Assembly: GCF_003011965.1 (NCBI RefSeq)
Contig: NZ_PXWG01000014.1
Location: forward strand, 32,822 to 96,821
Direction of reading: 5' to 3'
DNA: 64,000 nt
Source of the DNA: Streptosporangium nondiastaticum
GTDB taxonomy: Bacteria; Actinomycetota; Actinomycetes; Streptomycetales; Streptomycetaceae
In this document: piece after piece, positions 16,904-25,358 of the stretch
How the letters are laid out: every line of letters starts with the position of its first letter
How positions within the stretch are numbered: position 1 is the first letter of the stretch
Made by a program: the position numbers and the translations under genes
The notes under the pieces: generated by a model
What the model saw: the letters and a program-made list of their open reading frames with translations, nothing else
Told to the model about the DNA's origin: nothing
Database searches by the model: none

Positions 16904-18175
16904 GTGCCGACCACACCCACGCCGACCCGGGCCAAGTCCGCCGCCCCTCCCCCGCGTTCGGTCCTCCGGGACCCCGCGTTCCTGCGCCTGTGGGCGGGCA
17001 CCACCGCCTCCGGCCTCGCGACCTGGGCCCTGCCCTTCGTCCTCGGGCTCGCCGTGCTGCACCGCGAACTCGGCGCCGCCGGACTCGGCCTGGTCCTCGC
17101 CGCACGCACCGCCGGCTTCCTCGCCGCCGTCGCCGTCGGCGGCGTCCTGGCCGACCAGCACTCCCGCCGCGCCGTCGTCCTCTGGTCAGCCCTCGCGGCG
17201 GCGGTCGCCGCGCCCCTCCTCGCCGCCGGCCTCGGCCGCTCGCTCGTGCTGATGACGGCCGCCGCCGCCCTCGCGGGCGCCGGACAGGGCGCCTGCCGCC
17301 CCGCGTTCCAGGCGCTCACCGCCGAGACCGTCGACCCCGGACGCCGTCAGCAGGCCAACGCCGCCATGACCATCGCCGTACGGAGCTCCACGCTCACCGG
17401 CCCCGCCCTGACCGCACTGCTCACGGCCTTCCTCGGCGTCCGGACGCTGCTGCTCGGCATCGGGCTCCTCTGGCTCGTCGCCGCGCTCGTCCCGGCCAGG
17501 GGCACCGCCCCGGCGGAACCGGCCGCCGGGCCTGCCGGATCCACCGCGCGCGCCGGCTTCCGCACCGAATTCCTCGAAGGCGTACGGGAAGCGCGCCGCC
17601 ACCCCTGGTTCCTCGCCGGACTCGCCGCCCTCGCCGCCGTCATAGCCCTCGGCTACTCCACCACCAGCGTCGCGCTGCCCCTGATCAGCCGGGACCGCTA
17701 CGGCACCGGGTGGGTGCTGGCCGCGGCCATGACCGCGTACACCGTGGGCGCGCTCCTCGGGGCCGTCGCCATCGCCCGCCTGCGGCCGCGCTCCCAGGGC
17801 CGGGCCGCGTTCGCCGGGCTGGCCGCGTACGGCGTCGCGCCGCTGAGCCTGATGCTGCCCGTGCACCCGGTCGTGGTCGTCGCCGCGTACGCCGTCGCCG
17901 GGATCGGGATCGAGCTGTTCAACGTGCCCTGGTTCACGGCCACCCAGCGCGAGGTCGCCCCGGAGAAGCTGGCCCGCGTCTCCTCGCTGGACTTCCTGGT
18001 GTCCTACGGCCTGGCGCCCGTCGGCCTGGCCCTGATCGCCCCGGCCATCGGACGCTTCGGGGTCACCCCCGTCCTCGCCGTCTGCACCGCGGCCTGTTTC
18101 CTCGTGCCGGCCGCGGCAGCACTGGTGCCCACCGCCCGCCACTTCAGCCGCACGGCCCCGGCGGCGAGGGACTGA
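16904..18175 (+). CDS. MFS transporter, probable exporter partner of the uptake operon
   Basis: A 423-residue transporter of the EntS/enterobactin-exporter-like MFS group (RDPAFLRLWAGTTASGLATWALPFVLGLAVL at the N-terminus, then about twelve helices). The GTG start follows GAGGAG. It is transcribed away from the ABC/biosynthesis operon across a shared operator, an arrangement typical of metallophore systems in which the MFS protein secretes the free chelator and the ABC system re-imports the complex. Simple drug efflux remains possible. Confidence 0.85.
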   Translation: MPTTPTPTRAKSAAPPPRSVLRDPAFLRLWAGTTASGLATWALPFVLGLAVLHRELGAAGLGLVLAARTAGFLAAVAVGGVLADQHSRRAVVLWSALAAAVAAPLLAAGLGRSLVLMTAAAALAGAGQGACRPAFQALTAETVDPGRRQQANAAMTIAVRSSTLTGPALTALLTAFLGVRTLLLGIGLLWLVAALVPARGTAPAEPAAGPAGSTARAGFRTEFLEGVREARRHPWFLAGLAALAAVIALGYSTTSVALPLISRDRYGTGWVLAAAMTAYTVGALLGAVAIARLRPRSQGRAAFAGLAAYGVAPLSLMLPVHPVVVVAAYAVAGIGIELFNVPWFTATQREVAPEKLARVSSLDFLVSYGLAPVGLALIAPAIGRFGVTPVLAVCTAACFLVPAAAALVPTARHFSRTAPAARD

Positions 18176-18903
18176 CGCGGGGAGACTGAACGGCACGTTC
18201 ATTTCGCCACCGGCCGCTCGCCGAGCACGAAAGGGACTTGTGGGAGCGCTGGGAGCACCCCCGAACATCACGGGTAGTGGAATACTCCATACCACTTCGC
18301 GCGGCCCGAATATACCGGGAGACTGGCCGGAATTCAGTGGTGACAGAGCGTCAGGAGAGTTGATACTCGGTTAGTGAAAACCCGGACCACTTCGGCCACG
18401 GTCAAGAGTTGTGACGTTCACTCCGGGAAGGCGCATGACGACACGCGACAACGAGGGCCGCACCTTACGGCGTGACGGAACCGGTAGCAGGAAACGTCAC
18501 AGACGAATGCGAGCCGGCGCAGGTCCGGGCATCGGCGGACCCGGCATTCATGGTGTGCACGGCCCCACCACCCCGTTGCGCCCGAAGTCCTCCCCGCACG
18601 TTCTCCTGGGAGCGGCTCAGCAGGGGTGAGAGCCTGCGTTGAGGGCAGGGACGCGCGAAGTGCCTGGTGAGGAAAGAGCAGCGACGGTTCGGCCGTTCCC
18701 CCGGTCCGCGGGTTCCGGAGCATCGGCGAGAGCCGGGGCCGGCTGACCGCCGGGCCCGGCTTTCTTCCCTCCGGACGGGAACCGTCGCGCAGGCATCGCC
18801 GGACGGCCGACGCCCGGCGGCGGAATCCCGGCGGTTCCTCCGCGCCCCTTCACGGCTTCGGCGTTCGGACAGTGGATGACGGAATTCAGGAGGGGGAAAG
18901 GGA
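18176..18903. other. 728-bp intergenic region without a convincing gene
   Basis: Short open frames exist on both strands, but none has a plausible ribosome site plus protein-like composition. The stretch 18275-18420 is clearly more AT-rich than its surroundings and could hold promoters. A small inverted repeat GAAC-GGCAC-GTTC lies at 18188-18200, just after the MFS gene. The last ~30 bp contain the GGAGGGGGAAAG ribosome site of the LuxR gene. Confidence 0.6.
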
Positions 18904-19569
18904 ATGGATGTCGCTGTTCTCGAATCACTGGAGGTCCTTCGCCGCGGACTGGAAACCATGCTGCGACGGATCGACCGGATCGGCGTTCTCGAATGCCATC
19001 GCACCATGGAAGAACTGCTCATCGCGCTCAGGGCGCGCGGCGGCGAACGGAACGCCGACGTCATCATCGTCAGCTGTTGCACTCTCGGTGATGCCGCCGA
19101 CTACGTCCGGATCACATTCCCCGCGAGCCGCGTGCTCATATTGGTCACCAAAGCCGACCCTGATCACCTCGCCATGGCGGCGAGAACGCAGGCCGATGGC
19201 TACCTCATGGTGCACGACGTCACGGAGGCTACGCTGGACAGCACGCTGCAGGCCCTGATGTGCGGGAGCGTCCCCATGGCCCTGCCCGTCGCGAGCTACC
19301 TCCGCGAGCGTGCCCGGTCGGGCGGCCCGGCGCCGTCGCCGCACCAGCCGTACTTCAGCCCCCGCGAGCGCGACGTCATCTCCCTGCTCCTGGAAGGGCT
19401 GAGCAACCGGCAGATCGCCGACAAGGTGGGGATCTCCCTGCACAGCGCCAAGCGGCACGTCTCGTCCGTGCTCAGCAAGGTGAACTCACCGAGCCGCACC
19501 CACTTCGTCGCCCGGATGCTCGCGACGGACGGGCACCAGGCCGGAGGAGGTGAGAGGAGCACCGGCTGA
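18904..19569 (+). CDS. Orphan LuxR/NarL-type regulator with degenerate receiver
   Basis: A 221-residue protein. The first ~120 residues keep the receiver layout (VAVLESLEVLRRGLETML; VLILVTKADPDH), but the position of the phospho-acceptor Asp reads VIIVSCCT, with Ser instead. The C-terminal HTH is intact (FSPRERDVISLLLEGLSNRQIADKVGISLHSAKRHVSSVLSKV). It resembles the atypical, ligand-driven response regulators found in antibiotic clusters. There is no kinase gene next to it. A good ribosome site lies 5-15 nt upstream. It may control genes on either side; the target is unknown. Confidence 0.85.
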   Translation: MDVAVLESLEVLRRGLETMLRRIDRIGVLECHRTMEELLIALRARGGERNADVIIVSCCTLGDAADYVRITFPASRVLILVTKADPDHLAMAARTQADGYLMVHDVTEATLDSTLQALMCGSVPMALPVASYLRERARSGGPAPSPHQPYFSPRERDVISLLLEGLSNRQIADKVGISLHSAKRHVSSVLSKVNSPSRTHFVARMLATDGHQAGGGERSTG

Positions 19570-19609
19570 CGCCGGGAACCGCGGCGCCGCCGGCACCACG
19601 GCCGGGCCG

Positions 19610-20124
19610 CTAGCGCAGCGCCGAGTGGGTGCGGAGGCGGGCGCGTTCGCACCAGGTCCTGATCGCCGAGGAGCAGCCGGAGCCGGCCGCCCAGCACGTA
19701 CATCCACTCGTAGCCCTCGTGGGATTTTTGCTCGGAGGTGCGGCGCCGCGCCGGGATGACCACCTTATGCGCCTGCAGGCCGCCGGTCCGGCGGGTCAGC
19801 GGGTCAGCGGGTCAGCGGGTCAGCGGGTCAGCGGGTCAGCGGAATGAACGTCATGCCCTTGTGCTGCACCGGGCGCAGGTGGATGCGCGGGTCGCCGGTC
19901 GGCGGCGCGCCGACGAGTTCGTCGATCTGCACGCCGTACGCCTGGGCGAGCCGCAGCAGGAGTTCGAGCGTGGGGCGGCGGCGGTGACCGGCCTCCAACC
20001 GCGACAGCGTGGACACCGAGATGCCCGTCCCGGCCGCCACCTCGACGAGGGTCGTCCCGCGTTGCTTGCGGATCGCGCGTAACCGGGGACCGCCCCGGGC
20101 CGGCATCTCGTCTATGTTTGCCAT
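19610..20124 (-). pseudogene. XRE-cupin regulator disrupted by 8-bp repeat expansion and a 3' deletion
   Basis: From ATG 20124 a clean XRE helix-turn-helix is encoded (LVEVAAGTGISVSTLSRLEAGHRRRPTLELLLRLA), and the frame then runs into TGA within a run of 8-bp repeats. Removing all but one repeat restores the frame and continues into a recognisable cupin (VVIPARRRTSEQKSHEGYEW, MYVLGGRLRLLLGDQDLV). After LGDQDLV most of the cupin is missing. The sequence resumes in another frame as ERARLRTHSALR and a stop, matching the usual family end. Intact members have about 190 residues. It faces the FAD reductase-methyltransferase gene, which such regulators commonly flank. Confidence 0.85.
19791..19842. 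repeat. Six and a half tandem copies of an 8-bp unit (GCGGGTCA)
   Basis: Perfect copies start at 19791, 19799, 19807, 19815, 19823 and 19831, followed by GCGG. On the coding (minus) strand each unit reads TGACCCGC, so any array of two or more copies puts a TGA in the XRE-cupin frame. A single copy gives an open frame. Confidence 0.95.
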
Positions 20125-20174
20125 TCCGGCAACATTAATTTACGACCCTTCCGCCGTGAACCGATGCTGGCGCC

Positions 20175-21722
20175 ATGACGCAGAAATTCGATGTCGCGGT
20201 GCTCGGCGGTGGTGCCGCCGGGCTGAGCGGCGCACTGACACTGGGCAGGGCCCGCCGTTCGGTGGCCGTGGTCGACGCCGGATCGCCACGCAACGCACCC
20301 TCGGCCGCCGTGCACGGATTCCTGTCCCGCGACGGGATCAGTCCGCGCGAACTCGCCCGGATCGGGCGTGCGGAGGTCGAGCGCTACGGCGGGCTCGTAC
20401 TGAAGGCGACGGCCGTCGAGGCGCGTCGTGACGACAACGTGTTCACGGTGGTCCTGGATGACGGCCGGTCCGTCACCGCGCGGCGGTTGCTGGTGACCAC
20501 CGGCCTCGCCGACGAGCTGCCCGGCATCCCCGGGGTGGCGGAGCGCTGGGGCCGCGACGTGGTGCACTGCCCGCACTGCCACGGATGGGAGTTGCGTGAC
20601 CAGCCCGTCGGCGTGATCGCCACGCACCCGCAGTGGGCCGTGCGCCAGGCGCTGATGTTCCGCCAGCTGGCCTCGGAGGTCACCTTCTTCCAGCACACCG
20701 CCCCGGCCCTGACCGAGCAACAGGTGGCCCAGTTGGCCGCCTGGGGCATCGGCGTGGTCGACGGGACCGTGGACTCGCTGGACGTGACCGGTGACCGGAT
20801 CACCGGTGTGCGGCTGGCCGACGGGACGGTCGCGGCCTGTTCCGTGGTGGTCGTCGCGCCGCGGCTGGCGGCCAACTCCGGGGTGCTCACGGGCCTCGGC
20901 ATCGAGCCTGTCCCGAACCCTATGGGCATCGGCGAGGCGATCGCGGCCGACCCGACGGGGCTGACGGAGGTGCCCGGGGTGTGGGTCGCCGGCAACGTCA
21001 CCGACCTCGGCGCGCAGGTGATGGCCTCGGCCGCCGGCGGGGCGGCCGCGGCCACCGCGATCAACGCCGACCTCGTGGCCGAGGACACCCGGCTCATCGA
21101 CCGCCTGATGTCGGGCGACTACTGGGAGGAGCAGTACGGGTCGGGGAAACGGGTCTGGAGCGGAAAACCCAATCCGCAGGTGGTCGTCACCGCGGCCGGC
21201 CTCCCGCCCGGCACGGCGCTGGACGTCGGCAGCGGCGAGGGCGCGGACTCCATCTGGCTCGCCTCGCGCGGATGGAAGGTGACCGCGGTCGACATGGCAC
21301 AGGCCGGCCTGGACCGGGCCGCCCAAAGCGCCGCCGAAGTCGGCGTGGACGTCACGTGGCAGCAGGCCGACATCACGGAGTGGGACCCCGCCCCGGCGCA
21401 GTACGACCTGGTGTCGGTGCAGTTCCTGCAGCTGCCCCGGCCCGCGCGTGACGCCCTGTACCGCCGGCTGGCCGAGGCCGTCCGCCCGGGCGGGACGCTC
21501 CTCATCGTCGGTCACCACCCGGCCGACCTGGAGGTGAAGACGCTGCACCGGCCGCGCCTGCGTCACCTGATGTTCACGGCCGAAGAGGTCGCCACCGCGC
21601 TGGATCCGTCGGCGTGGGACATCACCACCACGGCCCAGGAGCGCCCGGGCACCGACTCCGACGGGCATCAGATCACGCTCACTGACGCGGTGCTGCGCGC
21701 GGTGCGGCGCGAGGCCGGCTGA
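20175..21722 (+). CDS. Fused FAD-dependent thioredoxin reductase-like / class I methyltransferase protein
   Basis: A 515-residue two-domain fusion. Residues 1 to about 305 form a thioredoxin-reductase-like flavoprotein: the FAD Rossmann motif GGGAAGLSGALTLGRA at the N-terminus, the redox CxxC as CPHC in VVHCPHCHGWELRD, and the C-terminal FAD segment VWVAGNVTDLGAQVMASAAGG. From about residue 316 (DYWEEQYGSGKRVWSGKPNP) a SAM methyltransferase follows, with ALDVGSGEGADSIWLA as motif I. The FAD domain may reduce small molecules or disulfides, and the second half resembles TehB/thiol methyltransferases. The regulator facing it is broken, so expression may be derepressed. Confidence 0.9.
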   Translation: MTQKFDVAVLGGGAAGLSGALTLGRARRSVAVVDAGSPRNAPSAAVHGFLSRDGISPRELARIGRAEVERYGGLVLKATAVEARRDDNVFTVVLDDGRSVTARRLLVTTGLADELPGIPGVAERWGRDVVHCPHCHGWELRDQPVGVIATHPQWAVRQALMFRQLASEVTFFQHTAPALTEQQVAQLAAWGIGVVDGTVDSLDVTGDRITGVRLADGTVAACSVVVVAPRLAANSGVLTGLGIEPVPNPMGIGEAIAADPTGLTEVPGVWVAGNVTDLGAQVMASAAGGAAAATAINADLVAEDTRLIDRLMSGDYWEEQYGSGKRVWSGKPNPQVVVTAAGLPPGTALDVGSGEGADSIWLASRGWKVTAVDMAQAGLDRAAQSAAEVGVDVTWQQADITEWDPAPAQYDLVSVQFLQLPRPARDALYRRLAEAVRPGGTLLIVGHHPADLEVKTLHRPRLRHLMFTAEEVATALDPSAWDITTTAQERPGTDSDGHQITLTDAVLRAVRREAG

Positions 21723-21776
21723 CCGCGCCATGACGACGACCACGAAACCCTCAGCAGAGATCGGGAGGAGTGCATC

Positions 21777-22187
21777 ATGGCCGGCAGAGGGACGGCGGAG
21801 CGGACCGACACGCTCGTGATCGGAGGCGGTCAGGCATGGCCGGCCACCAGCTACTGGCTGACCAAGGCCGGAGTGGACCACCTCGTCGTGGTCCGGCGGG
21901 ACCGGATCGGCGGGAGCCGGCACGACCGGTGGGACGAGTTCTGCCCGGTCCTGCCGAACTTCACGTTCCTGCTGCCGGGGATGCCGTACGACGGCGACGA
22001 CCCGGACGGCTTCATGCCCCGCGACGACGTGGTGAAGCACCTGTCCCGGTACGCGTCCATCACCGACCCCGCGATCCGGCTCGGCACCGAGGTGACCCGG
22101 CCGGCCGCCACGGACCACGGCCTCGTGGCGCACACCGGCGACACGGACACGTCGCCGGCACGGCTCGCTCGCGAACGCCGACCGTGA
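21777..22187 (+). pseudogene. Truncated flavin-containing monooxygenase remnant
   Basis: Only 136 residues remain of a family that normally has 400 or more. The N-terminus TLVIGGGQAWPATSYWLTKAG is the FAD motif with the usual GQAGLA changed to GQAWPA, followed by DRWDEFCPVLPNFTFLLPGMPYDGDDPDGFMPRD, a hallmark of this FMO group. The frame ends soon after LGTEVTRP; the NADPH domain and C-terminus are absent and nothing recognisable follows. It is 3' of the reductase fusion and may once have been co-transcribed. Confidence 0.8.
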
Positions 22188-22303
22188 CAGCGGTGTGACC
22201 CACTGTCCCGCCGGACCGTGCCGGCCATCGCGCCCGGCCCCGGCGCGGCTCTGAGCGTCCTCCTCACGATGCCCCTTCGAAACGCGGCCCCTCCCGTACC
22301 CCC

Positions 22304-22350
22304 GTCCGCACCTTCGCGCGGTACATCGTCCGCACGCTCGAGGCTTGCCC
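22304..22350 (+). promoter_or_regulatory. 47-bp dispersed motif, copy 1
   Basis: First of four related copies. It begins GTCCGCACCTTCGCGCGG and ends GGCTTGCCC. The inner inverted repeat CGCGCGG-N8-CCGCACG has one mismatch. Its last base is 115 bp before the start of the SufS-like gene. It matches copy 2 at 36 and copy 3 at 38 of 47 positions without gaps. Confidence 0.7.
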
Positions 22351-22465
22351 GTACCGGCACGGCCTCGCGACGGTGCTACCGCGACCACCGGAACGGAAGT
22401 CCGCGAGAACAACGCCGACTCCGCAGACGTTCGTGCCGTCTCCTCCCTCCCAGAGAGGTGCACTG

Positions 22466-23746
22466 ATGACAGCTCAGCGAACTCCCTCCTCCGGGCTCGC
22501 ACGCGACGTACGGGCCGACTTCCCGATCCTCGCGACGAAGCTCGACGGCAAGCCGCCCGTGTACCTGGACAACGCCGCGACGACGCAGATCCCGCGCCAG
22601 GTGCTGGACGCCGTCCACGACTACTACAGCAACGACAACAGCAACGTCGGACGCGGCGTGCACACGCTCGGCATGCGGGCGACGGATCGCTTCATGCGGT
22701 CACGCGAGCGCGTCCGTGCTTTCCTGAACGCCGCCGAGGCGAGTGAGATCGTGTTCACCAAGAGCGCGACCGAATCGGTGAACCTGGTGGCGCAGGGCTT
22801 CGGCACCCACGCCGTGGCGGCCGGAGACGAAGTCCTGATCAGCGGGCTCGAACACCACTCCAACCTGCTCCCGTGGCGGCAGCTCTGCCTGCGGACCGGG
22901 GCCGTCTTGCAGGTCGCGGACGTCGACGAGTACGGCGAGCCGTCACTGGATGCCTTCCGCGCCAAGATCACCGAGAGGACGCGGCTGATCGCGGTGGCCC
23001 ACGTTTCCAACGTCCAGGGCACCGTGAACCCCGTGCGCGAGATCGCCGCGGAGGCACACAGCCACGGCATCTTCGTGGTCGTGGACGGCGCCCAGGCCGT
23101 CGCGCACCGGAGCGTGGACGTACGGGACCTCGACGCCGACTTCTACTGCTTCTCGGCGCACAAGATGTACGGTCCGCACGGCACCGGAGTGCTGTACGGC
23201 AAGGCCGAACACTTCGAGCGGATGGAACCGCTGCTCCTCGGCGGCGGCATGACGCCGATCGCCACGTACGCGGACGGCCCCGTCGGTGCGCGCCCGCCCC
23301 TGCTGTTCGAGGCGGGCTCGCCCAACATCGCCGGCATGGTGGGCACCGCGGCGGCGATGGACTACCTCGACGGCCTCGGCCGGGACGCGGTCGGCGGGCA
23401 CGACGCGGCGCTGGCGGCGCGCGCGGCCGAGGGGTTGCGCGCCCTGGACGGCGTCACCGTGTACGGCGCCCAGGCGCCGCTGGGCGGCATCGTCTCCTTC
23501 AACGTGGACGGCGTGCATCCGCATGACGTCGGCAGCCATCTGAACACCTTCGGCATCGCCACCCGCACCGGCGTGCACTGCGCGGTCCCCTTCCTCGACA
23601 GCCTCGGCATCGTCGGATCCGTCCGCGCGTCGTTCGGCGTGTACAACACGATGGAGGAGGCCGAGTTGCTCATCGACTCGGTGACGACGGCGGAGAAGGG
23701 GTTCTGGTCGATGAACCACCCCGACGAGAGGTTCCTGAAGGGCTGA
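22466..23746 (+). CDS. SufS/CsdA-like cysteine desulfurase (class V aminotransferase)
   Basis: A protein of about 426 residues. The start at ATG 22466 follows GAGAGG; an upstream in-frame ATG at 22373 has no ribosome site. The cofactor-binding DGAQAVAH segment, the Schiff-base Lys in FCFSAHKMYGPHG-like sequence (here YCFSAHKMYGPHGTG) and the mobile catalytic Cys region RTGVHCAVPFL are all present, so desulfurase or selenocysteine lyase chemistry is possible. No suf or isc operon surrounds it. The nearby Cys-using NRPS and a shared upstream motif suggest sulfur supply to a natural product, but this is not established. Confidence 0.85.
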   Translation: MTAQRTPSSGLARDVRADFPILATKLDGKPPVYLDNAATTQIPRQVLDAVHDYYSNDNSNVGRGVHTLGMRATDRFMRSRERVRAFLNAAEASEIVFTKSATESVNLVAQGFGTHAVAAGDEVLISGLEHHSNLLPWRQLCLRTGAVLQVADVDEYGEPSLDAFRAKITERTRLIAVAHVSNVQGTVNPVREIAAEAHSHGIFVVVDGAQAVAHRSVDVRDLDADFYCFSAHKMYGPHGTGVLYGKAEHFERMEPLLLGGGMTPIATYADGPVGARPPLLFEAGSPNIAGMVGTAAAMDYLDGLGRDAVGGHDAALAARAAEGLRALDGVTVYGAQAPLGGIVSFNVDGVHPHDVGSHLNTFGIATRTGVHCAVPFLDSLGIVGSVRASFGVYNTMEEAELLIDSVTTAEKGFWSMNHPDERFLKG

Positions 23747-23768
23747 GGAACCGGTCTGAGGAACCGGC
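23743..23768. repeat. 13-bp tandem duplication over the desulfurase stop codon
   Basis: CTGAGGAACCGG-T then CTGAGGAACCGG-C. The first copy contains the TGA that ends the SufS-like gene. It looks like a recent slip or repair scar at the junction with the decayed carbamoyltransferase. Confidence 0.7.
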
Positions 23769-24848
23769 CCGCTGAAGCGATCCGCGCGTGCCTCGCCACC
23801 GCCGGGGTCACGCAGTCCCAGGTCGAAGCCGTGGGGCACTACGTCGCAGAGGACTTCGTGGACCTGACCCTCGGCAGGTGTACATGCTCAATCCGCTGCT
23901 TCCACTGCGGAAGTCGCGCGAGATCATCACCGGCTGCCTGTCGGGCGAGCCCGGCATCGAAGTGCCGTCCGACCGGCTCCTCTACAGCGAGCATCACGTC
24001 TGCCAGGCCGTGTCCTCCTTCATCCGGTCGGGCATGAAAGAAGCCCCCGTGGTGGTCATGGGCTTTCGCGGGGAGGCGCATTCGACAACGATTTTCCGGG
24101 GGCGGGACGAGCGGCTCGAAAGGCTCGCGACCTACAACCTCGACCCGTCGCTCGGGAAGTTCCGCGAGAACAACATCTAGCCGCTCGGCTACCGGCTCGG
24201 AGACGAGTACAAGGTCATGGGCCCGGCCCCGTACGGCGACCCGGCCGCCTACCGCGACCTCTTCGGCCCGATGTGCACACTGCGGGACGGCGGCGATTTC
24301 GAACTGCGCACGGCTCCCGGCGTCTTCCTGACGAACGGATTCGTGCCCCGCCGGGAGAGCCAGTGGGCGGGGTCGCGCACAACAGCAGCCTCAACGGCCT
24401 GCTGCTCCGGTCCGGGAGGTTCGAGGAGATCTTCGTCCACCCCGTGTCGCACAACGCCGGTGCGGCCGAGGGCGCCGCGCTCACGGCCGCCCAGCAGCTC
24501 GGGCCGTCCCGGCCGGGCGCGGGCGGCCGGCCGGGACGGCCGCGGATGCGGTCCGCCGGCGTGGGGCCCGGGCTCGGCACCGCGCCGGAGATCGAGGTCC
24601 AGCTCACGGCCTGGCGCGACCTCGTCGAGTACTCCCGGCCCGCGGACATCGTCGCGGAGAGCGCGCGGCTGCCGGCCGGCGGGCTCCGTGCTGGGCTGGG
24701 CCCAGGGCCGGTCCGAGTACGGGCCCCGGGCGCTCGGCAACCGCAGCATCCTCACCGGCCCGTGGCCGCCGGGAACAAGCAGCGCAACAAGCGTCAGGCG
24801 CGAGCAGTACCGGCTGTGGCGGGGCAGGTTCTTCCTGCTGCGACCTGA
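23769..24848 (+). pseudogene. Carbamoyltransferase (NodU/CmcH family) pseudogene
   Basis: Family blocks appear in order but in different frames. They are AEAIRACLATAGVTQSQVEA; NPLLPLRKSREI with the metal-binding SEHHVCQAVSSFIRSG; an in-frame TAG after GKFRENNI; GYRLGDEYKVMGPAPYGDP; after a frameshift SSLNGLLLRSGRFEEIFVHP; then GTAPEIEVQLTAWRDLVEYS and, shifted again, VLGWAQGRSEYGPRALGNRS. Intact members have about 550 residues; here both the N-terminal ~60 and the C-terminal ~150 are missing. At least three frameshifts, one stop and deletions make function impossible. It suggests the ancestral pathway product was carbamoylated. Confidence 0.9.
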
Positions 24849-24926
24849 GTATTCGTAGGAATCCGACCGGTGCGGCACCTGTGGTGCCGTGAGGATGCGG
24901 GTGCGGGCCGGAACACGCGCGCCGCG

Positions 24927-24973
24927 GTGCGCGCTTTCGTGCGGCACATCGATCGCTCCCCCGGGGCTTGCCC
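24927..24973 (+). promoter_or_regulatory. 47-bp dispersed motif, copy 2
   Basis: Begins GTGCGCGCTTTCGTGCGG (identical to copy 4 over these 18 bases) and ends GGGGCTTGCCC. It lies 92-138 bp before the ACP gene that opens the PKS/NRPS operon. The right arm of the inner inverted repeat is degenerate here (TCGCTCC). It matches copy 3 at 38 of 47 positions. Confidence 0.75.
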
Positions 24974-25064
24974 TCCACCACCGGTTCTCGTGAAGTTTGG
25001 GGAGGACCCGGACTGCCCCACCGTTGCACCGTCCGTTTTCACGACCACGGAAGAGGAACGGAGC

Positions 25065-25334
25065 GTGGACGGAATGCCTGTCGGCCGGCAGCAGATCGAG
25101 GACTGGCTGGTCGCCCGGATCGCCGGCATGCAGCGGATCGTTCCCGAGCAGGTCGACGTGGACGAGTCCTTCGTCGCCAACGGCCTCAGCTCGAGGTCGA
25201 GCGTCGCGCTGATCGGCGATCTCGCGAAAGCACTGGGAGTCACGCTGTCGGAGACGCTGACGTGGGAGTACCCCACCATCGCCGCGCTGGCCGAGCACGT
25301 CGCCGGCATCGGCGGGAGTCCGCACGACGACTGA
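25065..25334 (+). CDS. Acyl carrier protein opening the PKS/NRPS operon
   Basis: A stand-alone carrier protein of 89 residues. The phosphopantetheine site is in ESFVANGLSSRSSVALIGDL, a GLSSR-type variant of the usual GLDSL that is common in loading ACPs handling activated acyl groups; the rest (TWEYPTIAALAEHVA) is canonical. GTG 25065 follows AGAGGAAC; ATG 25074 is an alternative. It is 24 bp before the PKS gene. It may receive the starter acyl chain from the FAAL at the end of the operon or pass it to the KS. Confidence 0.85.
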   Translation: MDGMPVGRQQIEDWLVARIAGMQRIVPEQVDVDESFVANGLSSRSSVALIGDLAKALGVTLSETLTWEYPTIAALAEHVAGIGGSPHDD

Positions 25335-25358
25335 CGAGCAAACAGGAGTGCGTGTCGC

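Noticed and set aside
18411..18629. Possible 72-residue protein in the intergenic region
   Set aside because: Basic, Pro/Gly-rich composition, no Shine-Dalgarno sequence and no similarity pattern; treated as non-coding.
19791..19842. Tandem repeats considered as a CRISPR or origin iteron array
   Set aside because: Units are 8 bp without spacers, and the array lies inside a regulator's coding sequence; better explained as slippage.
23788..24180. Open frame taken as a free-standing small protein
   Set aside because: Its sequence is an internal block of the carbamoyltransferase family; kept as part of the pseudogene.
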